Shown piece by piece: positions 37,474-47,492 of a DNA stretch of 64,000 nucleotides (its first letter is position 1; every line of letters starts with the position of its first letter). A model generated the notes under the pieces. That model saw only the letters and a program-made list of their open reading frames with translations. It was not told where the DNA came from and searched no databases. The stretch is taken from positions 2,046,001-2,110,000 of the forward strand of contig NZ_CP047961.1 of NCBI RefSeq assembly GCF_014279775.1, read 5' to 3'. Both the position numbers and the translations under genes were made by a program. The DNA comes from Synechococcus sp. PROS-9-1. Lineage in GTDB: Bacteria > Cyanobacteriota > Cyanobacteriia > PCC-6307 > Cyanobiaceae.

Positions 37474-38400
37474 TCAACTCGAAGAAGCACTCAGGCGAGC
37501 GATCACCATGTCGGCCAAGGGCACATTCATCAGTCGCTCCACCTCGCGAATGCCCGTTGGGCTGGTGACGTTGATTTCACTCAGCATTCCTCCGATCACG
37601 TCGATACCCACAAAGAACAAACCTTCCGAGCGCAAGGCCGGAGCCAAGGCCTCACAAATCAAGCGTTCGCGCTCCGTGAGCTCCGTGGCCTCCGGGAATC
37701 CACCAACGGCGAGGTTGCTACGGAATTCCCCCTCTTTGGGCTTGCGGTTGACAGCTCCCAGTGGTTCTCCATCCACGAGCAGGATCCGCTTATCGCCATC
37801 GGTAACGGCAGGAAGAAAGCGCTGAGCCATCACCGGAAGGGATCCCTGTTCCGTGACTAGTTCAAGCAACGCACCAAGTCCAGGTGCTGATGCTGAGACA
37901 CGCACAACACCTAAACCAGCACGGCCCCCGAGGGGCTTCAGAACCACTTCTTCTTGTTCGCGCGCAAAGGCCGATAGCTCCGAAATACGGCCCGACACCA
38001 ACGTCGGGGCCATCCAGCGGCTGAAGCGCAGGGCGCCAAGCTTTTCATTCCAACTACGCAGCGATGCCGGACGGTTCAGCACCAAGGCACCCGCTCGCTC
38101 GGCCACATCGAGCAGATGGGTTGCATAGAGATAGGCCTCATCAACTGGAGGATCTTTCCGCATCCAGATCGCTCCAAAGCGATTGAGCGGACAGCGTTCA
38201 GGTTCGCCGATTTCAACCCAGGGATCGGGCTGCACTGGCACCGCAACCGCTAGTGGCTCATCACCGAGTGCAATCAAGTCAGCAGGAATGGATGCCCAGA
38301 CCTCATGGCCGGCGCGCTGGGCCGCCTGCATCAAGGCGGCTGTGGAGTCTTTTACAGGGTTGATCCGATCTAGCGGATCCAACACGAAGAGATGTCGCAT
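37474..38400 (-). CDS. gshB: Glutathione synthetase
   Basis: ATP-grasp ligase joining gamma-glutamylcysteine and glycine. 308 residues from ATG 38400 ([20 protein letters not shown] is the family N terminus; upstream frame is not). Other motifs: [49 protein letters not shown], and [15 protein letters not shown] at the end. It follows grxC by 13 bases, a conserved thiol-redox pair. Confidence 0.95.
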   Translation of the reverse strand: MRHLFVLDPLDRINPVKDSTAALMQAAQRAGHEVWASIPADLIALGDEPLAVAVPVQPDPWVEIGEPERCPLNRFGAIWMRKDPPVDEAYLYATHLLDVAERAGALVLNRPASLRSWNEKLGALRFSRWMAPTLVSGRISELSAFAREQEEVVLKPLGGRAGLGVVRVSASAPGLGALLELVTEQGSLPVMAQRFLPAVTDGDKRILLVDGEPLGAVNRKPKEGEFRSNLAVGGFPEATELTERERLICEALAPALRSEGLFFVGIDVIGGMLSEINVTSPTGIREVERLMNVPLADMVIARLSASSS

Positions 38401-38413
38401 GGCAGACACCTCT

Positions 38414-38677
38414 TCAGGCCTGACCGGCGAGCAGGGCATCCAGTTTCCCTGCACGCTCCAGGCCATGAAGTTCATCGCAGCCCCCTACGTGTTGGTCATC
38501 GATAAAAATCTGAGGAACGCTGCGTTTGCCGTTGCCTCGGGCCGCCATCGCATCACGTCCAGGCTCATCCCCATCCACCGAGACTTCTACGTAGGCAACA
38601 CCTTTTCGGTCAAGCAGACCCTTGGCGCGCACGCAAAACGGACAGGTGCTCCAGGTGTAGATCTCAACCTTGGCCAT
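38414..38677 (-). CDS. grxC: Glutaredoxin 3
   Basis: Glutathione-dependent thiol oxidoreductase, 87 residues. Dithiol active site C12-P-F-C15 ([10 protein letters not shown]), cis-Pro loop [19 protein letters not shown]. It heads the grxC-gshB pair and is divergent from prfB across about 80 bases. Confidence 0.95.
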   Translation of the reverse strand: MAKVEIYTWSTCPFCVRAKGLLDRKGVAYVEVSVDGDEPGRDAMAARGNGKRSVPQIFIDDQHVGGCDELHGLERAGKLDALLAGQA

Positions 38678-38758
38678 CGAACTGCCGCATACGAAGGCTG
38701 AATCTTATGCAGAACGACCGCGCTGATAGCGTCGAGTTCAGAAGACTCCCTTGCACCA

Positions 38759-39887
38759 TTGCTGGATCTCACAGACTTCAAACGCGATCTTTCCGAGCTC
38801 ACTGACCGCCTGGGCCATGCCCAGGACTGTCTTTGACGTCCCTGCACTGAACGCCAGGCAACAGGATCTCGAGCAACTCGCCGCTCAACCCGACTTTTGG
38901 AACGATCAGCAAAATGCGCAAAAGCAGATGCGTCGCCTCGACGAAGTGAAGGCGCAGCTGCAGCAACTTGTGGATTGGCGTGGAGCGATCGACGATGGGC
39001 AAGCCACCCTTGAGCTCTATGAACTAGAGGCTGATGAAGACCTCCTTGGCGAGGCTCAACAAGGACTCGATCAGCTGCGACTCGCTCTAGAACGCTGGGA
39101 GTTGGAGCGCCTTCTCAGTGGCGAATACGACAAAGAAGGTGCGGTCTTAAGCATCAACGCCGGTGCCGGCGGAACCGACGCCCAGGACTGGGCCCAGATG
39201 CTGCTGCGCATGTACACCCGCTGGGCCGAAGACCAAGGGATGAGCGTGAGCGTGAATGAGCTCTCGGAGGGAGAGGAAGCTGGCATCAAAAGCACCACGA
39301 TTGAGATCGAAGGTCGCTATGCCTACGGCTATTTACGCAACGAGAAGGGCACCCATCGATTGGTGCGGATCTCGCCCTTCAATGCCAATGACAAACGGCA
39401 AACGAGTTTTGCCGGTGTGGAAGTGATGCCCAAGCTGGATGAAGAGGTAGAGCTCGATATTCCTGAAAAAGATCTCGAGGTCACCACCTCCCGCTCCGGC
39501 GGAGCAGGCGGGCAGAACGTCAACAAAGTGGAAACGGCCGTTCGCATCCTCCATGTGCCCACCGGCCTGGCGGTGCGCTGCACCCAAGAGCGCTCTCAGC
39601 TTCAGAACAAGGAGAAGGCCATGGCCCTGCTCAAGGCGAAGTTGCTGGTGATTGCCCAGGAGCAGCGTGCAGCAGAAATTGCCGACATTCGCGGCGACAT
39701 TGTGGAAGCAGCCTGGGGGAATCAGATCCGCAACTACGTCTTTCACCCGTATCAAATGGTGAAAGACCTACGCACCCAAGAGGAGACCACAGATGTGCAA
39801 GGCGTGATGGATGGAGATCTCAACCCCTTCATCCAGGCGTTATTGCGCCAAGGTGTGGATCGCCCAGGCAGCGACGACGACAGCTGA
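38759..39887 (+). CDS. prfB: Peptide chain release factor 2, made by programmed +1 frameshift
   Basis: RF2 reads UGA and UAA stops. The gene is in two frames: the first 25 codons, starting at TTG 38759 ([20 protein letters not shown]), end at an in-frame TGA (38834-38836) in the sequence ctttgac; a +1 slip on CTT continues as [15 protein letters not shown] to 39887, giving about 375 residues. That is the known autoregulatory RF2 recoding site. The main frame has the SPF-like specificity region and [20 protein letters not shown]. An apparent upstream ATG (38751) in the second frame is an artefact. DUF3285 and ybeY follow. Confidence 0.95.
38823..38837 (+). promoter_or_regulatory. prfB +1 frameshift site
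   Basis: The core is CTT-TGA-C at 38831-38837: Leu codon CTT in the P site, slow UGA stop in the A site, C as the weak stop context. A short purine-rich AGGA (38823-38826) four bases before CTT may act as the internal Shine-Dalgarno that promotes slippage, though weaker than the E. coli AGGGGG. When RF2 is scarce, ribosomes slip +1 and make full RF2. Confidence 0.9.
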
Positions 39888-39917
39888 CCGACGTGCACTT
39901 ATCACGATGATCCCTTC

Positions 39918-40127
39918 ATGACTCAGGCTCCCGAAAACGACAGCAGTCCCTCCACCCCCCAAAGCGCCGACAAGGGAGCTCCACCACCGAGTTTCGTGAA
40001 ATTGGCCATGCGCAACATGGTGCGCAAAGGCGGGCAGAGCCTGTTCCATTTCGGCCTGACCGCTGCAGGCTTCATTGGTTTCATTCTTGTGGTGGCTTGG
40101 TTGGGGCGACCAACACTCCCGCAATGA
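39918..40127 (+). CDS. DUF3285 small membrane protein
   Basis: 69 residues: acidic/Ser-Pro N terminus, then [16 protein letters not shown] and one membrane helix ([20 protein letters not shown]). This matches the cyanobacterial DUF3285 family of unknown function, known to be conserved and linked to prfB and ybeY. Its stop overlaps the ybeY ATG (ATGA). Confidence 0.85.
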   Translation: MTQAPENDSSPSTPQSADKGAPPPSFVKLAMRNMVRKGGQSLFHFGLTAAGFIGFILVVAWLGRPTLPQ

Positions 40128-40657
40128 TCAGCCTCGACCTGGCCTTCAGCCCTGCAGCCGCTGACCTCATTGATCCAGCGGATGACCAAGGCACGCGCTC
40201 CAGGCTGCAACAAGCCAGCGACTGGGAGTGTGAATTAAGCGCTTGGATTGAAGCCCTTCGTCAGGACCGCAACAATCACTGTCCCGACGTCGTGAGGACC
40301 TCCAACTCGGTCAGTCTGGGGGTCTCGCTACTCGATGACGCCAGCATCGCCGAACTCAATCTCCGCTGGCGCCAGAAACCCACGCCAACAGATGTGCTCT
40401 CCTTTGCGGCTCTGGAGAGTGAGATGCCGATGGGTGCAGGCCAGGAGCTTGAGCTAGGAGACATCGTCGTGTCGGTGCCCACCGCCCGTCGTCAAGCTCT
40501 GGAACAGGAGCATGGCCTGGAAAGGGAACTGCGCTGGTTGGTCAGTCATGGGCTTCTGCACTTGCTGAGCTGGGATCATCCCGATGAAGAGTCCCTGGCT
40601 GCAATGCTGCAAAAACAGGAGCAGCTGCTTGGCATGGGCGGTAACGTTCGTTCCTGA
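40124..40657 (+). CDS. ybeY: Endoribonuclease YbeY
   Basis: Metal-dependent RNase for 16S rRNA 3' maturation and ribosome quality control. The zinc motif is H142, H146, H152 in [12 protein letters not shown]. Other family parts: [17 protein letters not shown]. 177 residues from ATG 40124, which overlaps the DUF3285 stop by four bases; the frame upstream is not conserved. The N-terminal 60 residues are longer than in E. coli, as in other cyanobacteria. Confidence 0.92.
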   Translation: MISLDLAFSPAAADLIDPADDQGTRSRLQQASDWECELSAWIEALRQDRNNHCPDVVRTSNSVSLGVSLLDDASIAELNLRWRQKPTPTDVLSFAALESEMPMGAGQELELGDIVVSVPTARRQALEQEHGLERELRWLVSHGLLHLLSWDHPDEESLAAMLQKQEQLLGMGGNVRS

Positions 40658-40670
40658 GGTGAGATCAACT

Positions 40671-41156
40671 GTGAATCAGCAGATGAAGTCACTGCTGAAC
40701 CCTGAAGACGGAGCATCGGTGCCGGAGGAGATCAGCCAGCGCAGCACTCAGCGAGCACATCGTGCAGCCAAACGGGGTGCCTGGCGGATCGCGGGGGATC
40801 TCCCCTCCAGCTTCCGCTACGCGGCCCAAGGCCTCGGCTACGGCTTCGTGAGTCAGAGGAACTTCCGTATCCACGTTTGTACGGGAGGGTTGGTTTTAGG
40901 GATGGGGATTTGGCTCCAACTTCCCGCCATCCAGCTGGCGGTGTTGGTGCTCACGGTGGCTGTTGTGTTGGTGCTGGAGCTGCTCAATACGGCCATTGAG
41001 GCGGTGGTGGACTTGGCGATCGGCCGCCGCTTCCATCCCCTCGCCAGAATTGCCAAGGATTGTGCTGCTGCCGCTGTTCTCGTCTCTGCGATCAGCTCCA
41101 TGCTGATCGCGCTCCTGCTTCTGCTTCCACCCCTGATTCTGCGCCTGGGCCTCTAA
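40671..41156 (+). CDS. dgkA: Diacylglycerol/undecaprenol kinase
   Basis: Small integral membrane kinase (161 residues from GTG 40671, or 157 from ATG 40683). Three helices; NFRIHV, and the catalytic [14 protein letters not shown] region are clear. In Gram-positives and cyanobacteria such proteins phosphorylate undecaprenol or diacylglycerol. An N-terminal cytoplasmic stretch of about 50 residues precedes the domain. It sits 13 bases after ybeY and 2 bases before trpG/pabA, the same ybeY-dgkA order as in many bacteria. Confidence 0.9.
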   Translation: MNQQMKSLLNPEDGASVPEEISQRSTQRAHRAAKRGAWRIAGDLPSSFRYAAQGLGYGFVSQRNFRIHVCTGGLVLGMGIWLQLPAIQLAVLVLTVAVVLVLELLNTAIEAVVDLAIGRRFHPLARIAKDCAAAAVLVSAISSMLIALLLLLPPLILRLGL

Positions 41157-41158
41157 CC

Positions 41159-41755
41159 ATGCTGCTGGTTATCGATAACTACGACAGTTTCACGTTCAAC
41201 CTGGTGCAATACCTGGGGGAGCTTGCCAACCAGTTCCCGGTGGCGACCGACCTACGCGTCGAGCGAAACGACGCCCTCAGCCTTGAGGAGATTCGCGACC
41301 TCAATCCATCCGCCATTTTGCTTTCACCTGGCCCAGGCGATCCGGATCAAGCCGGTGTTTGCCTCGAGGTCTTAAGCCAACTCTCACCCACCATCCCAAC
41401 CCTTGGGGTGTGCCTCGGGCATCAATCGCTCGCGCAGGCTTACGGCGGACGCGTTGTGAGAGCCAGAGAACTGATGCATGGGAAAACCTCTCCTGTTCAG
41501 CATCGCGGTGAAGGCGTCTTCGCCGGGCTTCCCCAACCCCTTACCGCGACCCGATATCACAGCCTGATTGCTGAACGTGAAACACTCCCTGAATGCCTTG
41601 AAGTCACTGCCTGGCTAGAAGACGGAACGATCATGGGGCTGCGCCATCGCAACTACCCCCATCTGCAGGGGGTGCAGTTCCATCCGGAAAGTGTGCTCAC
41701 AGAAGCAGGGCACCAGCTGCTGGCCAACTTCCTGCGTCAAGCAGAGCCCCAGTGA
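41159..41755 (+). CDS. trpG: Anthranilate/aminodeoxychorismate synthase component II
   Basis: Class I glutamine amidotransferase of 198 residues that hands ammonia to chorismate-using TrpE or PabB. Triad C85 ([12 protein letters not shown]), H175 and E177 (QFHPESVL). ATG 41159 lies two bases after dgkA. Many cyanobacteria use one such subunit for both tryptophan and folate, so trpG or pabA is possible. Confidence 0.92.
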   Translation: MLLVIDNYDSFTFNLVQYLGELANQFPVATDLRVERNDALSLEEIRDLNPSAILLSPGPGDPDQAGVCLEVLSQLSPTIPTLGVCLGHQSLAQAYGGRVVRARELMHGKTSPVQHRGEGVFAGLPQPLTATRYHSLIAERETLPECLEVTAWLEDGTIMGLRHRNYPHLQGVQFHPESVLTEAGHQLLANFLRQAEPQ

Positions 41756-41793
41756 TATCACTGCTAGCTTCCTGAGCAAGAAGACGATCAACA

Positions 41794-42531
41794 ATGTCGG
41801 TCCACGAACGAGTTCAGAGTCTTTTCCGCATTGTTGTGAGTGGTTCGGCACTCCTGGCGATTGGAACGGTTGCTCCAGTTCGGGCCGCTGGCGTCTCCGT
41901 GACCAATTACGGCCATAGCGCCTTACTCATCCGCGGAGGTGGCCAATCCGTGATGGTCAATCCGTTTCGTGCCGTGGGCTGCGCCAAAGGACTCGCTGAG
42001 CCCCGTGTGAACGCAACGGTGATCCTTGCCAGTTCGGAATTACCCGATGAAGGGGCTCGCATCGGTGGTGGGACCTATTTGGCACAACCAGGCTCTTATC
42101 GCATCGGAGGACTCAATATCGAAGGGTTCGCCGCTCCCCATGACCGCGTTGGAGGCCGTCGTTTTGGCCAAGCCACGTTGTGGCGCTGGCAACAAGCAGG
42201 TCTCAACTTTGCCCATCTTGGAGGCACCGCCGCCACACTCAGCGGTGAAGACAAAGTGCTTCTCGGTCGCCCCGACGTCTTAATCATCGGCGTCGGCGGC
42301 GGCGGCAAGGTCTACAACGGAGAGGAGGCGGCCAAGGTGGTGCGTGAACTCAATCCCCGCAGGGTGATTCCCGTTCAATACGTGAATGGGGAGGCTCCTA
42401 CCGGCTGTGACCTCGGCGGGGTGCAGCCATTTTTGGATGCGATGTCCGGTACAAAGGTGCGCAAAGTGGGGCCAAACCTCAACCTGCCGGGAACCCTTGG
42501 GGACAACACCGTGATCGATGTCATGCGTTGA
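41794..42531 (+). CDS. Secreted MBL-fold protein lacking the usual metal motif
   Basis: 245 residues with a probable signal peptide (about 1-32). The fold resembles UlaG/YtnP-type MBL: VTNYGHSALLIRGGGQSVMVNPF, HLGG (141-144) and PRRVIPVQYVNGEAPT. But the HxHxDH box is absent; LASSELPDEG (79-87) stands in its place, so metal catalysis is doubtful. Downstream residues H41, H116, H141 and D161 could still bind one ion. It follows trpG by 38 bases; its last 11 bases overlap the convergent asparaginase gene. Confidence 0.75.
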   Translation: MSVHERVQSLFRIVVSGSALLAIGTVAPVRAAGVSVTNYGHSALLIRGGGQSVMVNPFRAVGCAKGLAEPRVNATVILASSELPDEGARIGGGTYLAQPGSYRIGGLNIEGFAAPHDRVGGRRFGQATLWRWQQAGLNFAHLGGTAATLSGEDKVLLGRPDVLIIGVGGGGKVYNGEEAAKVVRELNPRRVIPVQYVNGEAPTGCDLGGVQPFLDAMSGTKVRKVGPNLNLPGTLGDNTVIDVMR

Positions 42532-43534
42532 TCGCGATCGAAGCCAACAGCGTTGACAGTTCGTCTCGTTCCATCCCAGCAATCAAGACCAAAAGGAGCA
42601 GAATCCTTGCCTTCTGAGGGTTGAGAGTTCCTGCCGGCAACAAACCAAGCTCATCCTGAAGCTCAGACGGATGGACAGGGCCACTACCGCACCGACTCGA
42701 CCGCAACATCAGAGGCAACACACCAGGCCAGGTTTTGATGGCATCACGCTCACCCGCAGACAACTGTCCGGCCCCGGTGCCGGTCCAAACCAGCCCCTTC
42801 ACCCCTGCATTGAAGAGGGCCGAAACCATGGCCAACGAAGGATCCACGCAGCCGTAAAGGATGGCCACCTCGGGCCACTGAAGCGGCAAAGCAAGCGTGG
42901 CGAACGGAACGGAGCGGGACCCCGTTGCCACCGGCAAATGCACCCCGCTGTCATCCACCCAGCCCAGGGGGCCGAAATCTGGACTTTGAAACGCACCCAC
43001 ACCCTGGGTGGCCACCTTGGTAACAGCCCTGGCTCCATGGATCTGACCATCCATCACCACAAGCACCCCATGCCCACGGGCCTGAGAACTACCTGCCACC
43101 TGCACCGCTTGAAAAAGATTCAGCGGACCATCGGCACTGAGGGCTGTGGCCGGACGCATCGCTCCCACCAACACCACCGGCCGCGGATCATCAATGAGGA
43201 GCTCCAACAACCAGGCGGTTTCTTCCATGGTGTTGGTGCCATGGGTGATCACCACTCCCGCCAGCTCAGGGGACACAGCAAAACACTCACGGATTCGCTT
43301 CACCAGCTGGATCCAATGCTGAAACTGCAGATCAGCACTATCCAGGTTGGTGAGTTGTGCCAGCTGAATCTGAGCCACCTCCTGCAGCTGCGGCAGCTCC
43401 TGGAGCAGTTCCGATCCCGTCATCGCTCCCGCGGTGTAGGCGTTGAGGGAGGTGCTATTTGCACTGCGGCCAGCGATCGTGCCGCCCGTGGCAAGCAGGA
43501 GCAACTGCGGGGGTGATGCAGGCTGATCAACCAT
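42521..43534 (-). CDS. L-asparaginase
   Basis: Hydrolyses asparagine to aspartate and ammonia. Type I/II signature: LLLLATGGTIAGRSAN (catalytic Thr) and GVVITHGTNTMEETAWLLEL, with VLVGAMRP. 337 residues from ATG 43534, whose codon overlaps the hisC stop (TGATG). An in-frame start 12 codons upstream would lie inside hisC. Intracellular or exported form unknown; no signal peptide seen. Confidence 0.9.
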   Translation of the reverse strand: MVDQPASPPQLLLLATGGTIAGRSANSTSLNAYTAGAMTGSELLQELPQLQEVAQIQLAQLTNLDSADLQFQHWIQLVKRIRECFAVSPELAGVVITHGTNTMEETAWLLELLIDDPRPVVLVGAMRPATALSADGPLNLFQAVQVAGSSQARGHGVLVVMDGQIHGARAVTKVATQGVGAFQSPDFGPLGWVDDSGVHLPVATGSRSVPFATLALPLQWPEVAILYGCVDPSLAMVSALFNAGVKGLVWTGTGAGQLSAGERDAIKTWPGVLPLMLRSSRCGSGPVHPSELQDELGLLPAGTLNPQKARILLLLVLIAGMERDELSTLLASIAINA

Positions 43535-44655
43535 CAAGGCTCTGAATCGATCGCTTGATAAGCCTGCCAAAAAAGCTGCATCTGCTCAGTGGTGCCAATG
43601 CTGATGCGCAGCGAACCATCAATCTGAGGCTTCCCCGCCATCGATCTCACCAAAATCCCTGCCGCCCTCAGCTCGGCTTCAACGGTTGCAGACGAGCGAC
43701 GAGGCCATAGCAACAGGTAATTGCCACCGGCCACATGACAAGAGGCACGTTCACGCCTCATTTCAGTAACGAGCCAGTGACGCGCACGTAACACTTCAGC
43801 GACATAAGCGTCGGTATAGGGCTGATCGCCTAGGGCCGCCATCGCCGCCGTCACGGCCAAGCTATTGACGTCATAGGGGCCAGTGACCCTGCCCACCCGG
43901 TCCACGACCTCGGGATGGCCAAGGGCAAACCCGATCCGCAAACCAGCAAGGCCAGCCGTTTTAGCCAACGATCGCAGCACGAGCAGATTGGGGACTGCGC
44001 GAAAATCAATCGACGGCAAGACGCTGTCTCCCGTGAACGCCTCATACAACTCATCCACCACCACAAGCGTTTGAGGCGCGGCAGCCGCTAGTGCCAACAC
44101 TTGAGCCGCCGGCAAACGCGTTCCCGTGGGGTTGTTGGGATTGCACAGCATCAAGATGCGCGGCGTACGCAACAAGGCCGCGCCAATCGCCTCCATCGGA
44201 AACACAAACCCTGGCAGCTCATGGGGCACGGCCTCAATCGCCATCCCCTGCATGCCCGCGCAGGGGCCGTAATACCCAAAGGTGGGACTGGTGGTCAGCA
44301 GCGTGTCACCGGCCGAGCCATAGGCATGAATCACGGCATGAATCGCAGCATCAACCCCGTTGAACACGCCAACATGCGCAGTCGTCAGCGCACAGGCCAG
44401 GCCCGCTGGCGACGACTCAAGATTGGCAATCAGGGCTTCCCGAAGCCCGTCGTACTCGGGATAAATCGCGATCTGTTCGGCCGGAAAAGCTCGGATCGCC
44501 TCCGCGACCTTTGGGCTGGGTCCAAGCGTGTTTTCGTTGAAATCAAGCCGCAACAAACCTCGCCTCCCCTCCAGAGGAGCGCTATATCCCTTGAGCTGCT
44601 CAACCTCCGGCCGGGCGCGAAGTGGCTTGCGTTGAGAGTGTCCGTTCACAGCCAA
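43534..44655 (-). CDS. hisC: Histidinol-phosphate aminotransferase-like (class I/II)
   Basis: PLP aminotransferase of 373 residues. LDFNENTLGPSP near residue 40, LMLCNPNNPTGTRLP, VVDELYEAF, and the PLP lysine in VLRSLAKTAGLAGLRIGFALG fit HisC; related enzymes use phenylalanine/tyrosine or cobyrinic substrates. A second, more distant HisC/CobD-type gene lies at 62161-63282. It is translationally coupled to the asparaginase and follows argS by 75 bases on the minus strand. Confidence 0.8.
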   Translation of the reverse strand: MAVNGHSQRKPLRARPEVEQLKGYSAPLEGRRGLLRLDFNENTLGPSPKVAEAIRAFPAEQIAIYPEYDGLREALIANLESSPAGLACALTTAHVGVFNGVDAAIHAVIHAYGSAGDTLLTTSPTFGYYGPCAGMQGMAIEAVPHELPGFVFPMEAIGAALLRTPRILMLCNPNNPTGTRLPAAQVLALAAAAPQTLVVVDELYEAFTGDSVLPSIDFRAVPNLLVLRSLAKTAGLAGLRIGFALGHPEVVDRVGRVTGPYDVNSLAVTAAMAALGDQPYTDAYVAEVLRARHWLVTEMRRERASCHVAGGNYLLLWPRRSSATVEAELRAAGILVRSMAGKPQIDGSLRISIGTTEQMQLFWQAYQAIDSEP

Positions 44656-44730
44656 TCCCCAGTCACCAAACGATCAAAACCTGAAGGCGAATTCGAACCA
44701 CAGCAGCTGCACTTGCCCGTCATGGTGTCA

Positions 44731-46503
44731 CTACATCCGCTCCAACGTGGCAATACCCAATAATCCCAACCCTGATTTCAGGGTATCGGCGGTGAGACGG
44801 CACAACGCCAAACGGGATGCCAGGGACTTGCCCTCAGCCTTGAGCACTGGAACCTGGTCATAGAAGCGATTGAACACTTGCGATAACTCGAACAAATAGC
44901 TGCAGAGACGATTGGGCAGCAACTCCTCCTCCACCTCGGAGATCACCGCATCAAATTTGAGCAGTTCCCGCACCAGGGCCCACTCCTGGGGCTCACTGAA
45001 CTGCAGCATGCCTGCCTCGGCCTCAAGGTCTCCACCCTTGCGCGCAATGCCCGCAATCCGCACCACCGCATAGAGCAGATAGGGAGCTGTGTTGCCTTGC
45101 AAGGCCAGCATGCGATCAAAACTGAACTGGTAATTGGTGATCCGGTTTTGGCTGAGGTCGGCGTACTTAACCGCCGCGAGCCCCACCGTGCCAGCCACAT
45201 GCTCGACAAAGCTCTCATCCTCCTCCCGCCCCTCCTCCTCCAAGCGCCGGCGCAAGTCGGCTTCTGCCCGTTCCACCGCTTCATCGAGCAGATCGCGCAG
45301 CCGAACCGTGTCACCAGAACGGGTCTTGAGTTTCTTGCCGTCCTCGCCCTGGACCAACCCAAAAGGCACATGCTCCAGTCGGCCGTCCTCTGGAATCCAA
45401 TTCGCCCGTTTCGCCACTTGAAACACACCAGCGAAATGATTCGCCTGGCCCGCATCGGTCACATAAATGATCCGGCGCGCACCATCTCCATCCGAGGCAG
45501 GCGCAAAGCGATACCGGATCGCTGCTAGGTCGGTGGTGGCGTAATTGAACCCACCATCACTCTTGCGAACAATCACGGGCAAGGGCTTGCCATCCTTCCC
45601 ATTCACGCCCTCAAGGAAGACACACTCGGCACCGTCGTCGGTGACGAGCAAACCAGCCTCCTTCAAGCCACTGAGGACTGGCGCCAAATACGGGTTGTAG
45701 AACGATTCGCCCCGTTCGCTCAGACGAATATCAAGCCGGTCGTAAATCTTCTGGAACTCTCGCCGCGACTGATCGCAGAGCAATCCCCACGCCTTGAGTG
45801 ACACCGGATCACCACCCTGCAACTTCACCACCTCTTCGCGAGACGTGGTCTGAAAGGCGTCGTCGTCGTCGAAACGCTTTTTAGCTTCGCGATAGAAGGC
45901 CACCAAGTCACCAAGGTCAACCGCATCGGCAGTGTTGAGGGTCTCGGGGGCCACCTGTTTGAGATGGGTGATCAGCATCCCGAACTGCGTTCCCCAATCA
46001 CCCACATGGTTTAAGCGCAGCACCCGATGGCCGCGGAACTCGAGCACCCGAGCCAGAGAATCGCCAATGATCGTTGAGCGCAGATGGCCAACGTGCATCT
46101 CCTTGGCGATGTTGGGGCTGGAAAAATCCACCACCACCGCTGCATCGTTTTGCACCGCCGGGACCCCCAGTCGCGGATCACCAAGCCGTGCCGACACCTC
46201 AGCCGCTAAGCACTCAGGCCGAATGGTGAGATTGATGAAGCCAGGACCAGCGATCTGGGGCTCTAAACACAGGGCTGTGAATGCTGGGTCTGCCTGAAGC
46301 GCCTCCACAATCGCCCCGGCAATTTGGCGAGGAGCCTGCTTGAGAGGTTTGGCCAAGGGCAGGGCTCCATTGGCCTGGAAATCACCAAATTCCGGCTTGC
46401 TTGCAGGTGCCAGCTGGGGATCGAGCAGAGCATCCACCTCCGGGAAGGCCCGCTGCATCGCCTCACGCAACTGGGCTTCAAGGGCGTTGGCGATGCAAAG
46501 CAT
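44731..46503 (-). CDS. argS: Arginyl-tRNA synthetase
   Basis: Charges tRNA-Arg. Class I features: [21 protein letters not shown] (HIGH form HVGH, residues about 125-145), then the KFKSR-like [10 protein letters not shown] (K-T-R), and the C-terminal helical DALR anticodon domain ending in [12 protein letters not shown]. 590 residues from ATG 46503. In the minus-strand run mnmE-nadC-argS-hisC. Confidence 0.96.
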   Translation of the reverse strand: MLCIANALEAQLREAMQRAFPEVDALLDPQLAPASKPEFGDFQANGALPLAKPLKQAPRQIAGAIVEALQADPAFTALCLEPQIAGPGFINLTIRPECLAAEVSARLGDPRLGVPAVQNDAAVVVDFSSPNIAKEMHVGHLRSTIIGDSLARVLEFRGHRVLRLNHVGDWGTQFGMLITHLKQVAPETLNTADAVDLGDLVAFYREAKKRFDDDDAFQTTSREEVVKLQGGDPVSLKAWGLLCDQSRREFQKIYDRLDIRLSERGESFYNPYLAPVLSGLKEAGLLVTDDGAECVFLEGVNGKDGKPLPVIVRKSDGGFNYATTDLAAIRYRFAPASDGDGARRIIYVTDAGQANHFAGVFQVAKRANWIPEDGRLEHVPFGLVQGEDGKKLKTRSGDTVRLRDLLDEAVERAEADLRRRLEEEGREEDESFVEHVAGTVGLAAVKYADLSQNRITNYQFSFDRMLALQGNTAPYLLYAVVRIAGIARKGGDLEAEAGMLQFSEPQEWALVRELLKFDAVISEVEEELLPNRLCSYLFELSQVFNRFYDQVPVLKAEGKSLASRLALCRLTADTLKSGLGLLGIATLERM

Positions 46504-46531
46504 GAACGGCAGCAAAGGCGCAAGCCCTTAA

Positions 46532-47422
46532 TCATCTCCCGACGGGGGTGAAGCGCATGCTCAGATCCAGCCAGGAGCTGCGTGTCATTGGCGCACTGGT
46601 AGAGATCAAATCGATTCCCGTGGCGGCATAGGCCCTCAAATCTGCGGGCTGGATACCAGAGGCCTCAAGAACGACCGGGGAACCACTAAGCCGAGCCTTT
46701 GCCTCAGATCGCAACTGGGGCACCAACCCGATCAACTCCGCTGGAGTGAACTCATCCAGCAACACACCATCAGCGCCTGAAGCCACCGCTGCACGGGCCT
46801 CCTCAGCGGTTTCCGCCTCAACAATCACCCGTGATGGCCAAGGGGCCTCGGCCCTCACGGCCTTGATGGCAGCCGAGACGCCACCAGCCCAAGCCAGGTG
46901 ATTTTCCTTGAGCATGGCCGCATCATCCAAGCCCATCCGGTGATTCACACCTCCACCGCAGCGCACGGCGTATTTCTCCAGTTCCCGCAGCCCAGGCGTG
47001 GTTTTACGGGTATCAGCCAACAAAACACCACTGCCCTCGAGCTCCATCACCAAAGCTGCTGTTTCTGTTGCGATGCCCGACAGCCGCATCGCCAAATTGA
47101 GTGCCGTGCGTTCCATCGCCACCAACATCTCCGCCGGTCCAGATAGTTCCAAGAGCCGATCCCCAGCTGCAATGGGTGCGCCATCACAAACCAGCAGTTG
47201 AAGCTCAACCTGATGGCCAGCAGGTCCAACCAGCTCAGAAAGTAGCGGCTTTAAAAGGACACCTCCACAGAACACACCATTGGCTTTAGCGAGCCAATGC
47301 GCCACGCCAGCTTGTCCTCGCAGCGCAGGGGCAGAAAGATCTCCGCGGCCCAGATCCTCCTGCAACCATTCCCCTAGCTTGCGACGAAGCCCCGGGGTTA
47401 TTGCCAGCGTGCTGGGCGCCAT
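46532..47422 (-). CDS. nadC: Nicotinate-nucleotide pyrophosphorylase (carboxylating)
   Basis: Makes nicotinate mononucleotide from quinolinate and PRPP in NAD synthesis. 296 residues. Marks: LADTRKTTPGLRELEKYAVRCGGG, HRMGLDDAAMLKENHL, IVEAETAEEARAAV, and ATGIDLISTSAPMTRS. Between mnmE and argS on the minus strand; NAD synthesis next to NadK elsewhere in the window is coincidental. Confidence 0.96.
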   Translation of the reverse strand: MAPSTLAITPGLRRKLGEWLQEDLGRGDLSAPALRGQAGVAHWLAKANGVFCGGVLLKPLLSELVGPAGHQVELQLLVCDGAPIAAGDRLLELSGPAEMLVAMERTALNLAMRLSGIATETAALVMELEGSGVLLADTRKTTPGLRELEKYAVRCGGGVNHRMGLDDAAMLKENHLAWAGGVSAAIKAVRAEAPWPSRVIVEAETAEEARAAVASGADGVLLDEFTPAELIGLVPQLRSEAKARLSGSPVVLEASGIQPADLRAYAATGIDLISTSAPMTRSSWLDLSMRFTPVGR

Positions 47423-47492
47423 CAGAGAAGGTACACAGAAGTCTCTTCATGATGATCCGGAATCCTTCGATCGATACCAGAGGGCACCGGAA

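Noticed and set aside
38751-38834. ATG-started extension of the prfB main frame
   Set aside because: It encodes no RF2-like sequence, while the overlapping +0 frame from TTG 38759 encodes the true RF2 N terminus up to the frameshift site.
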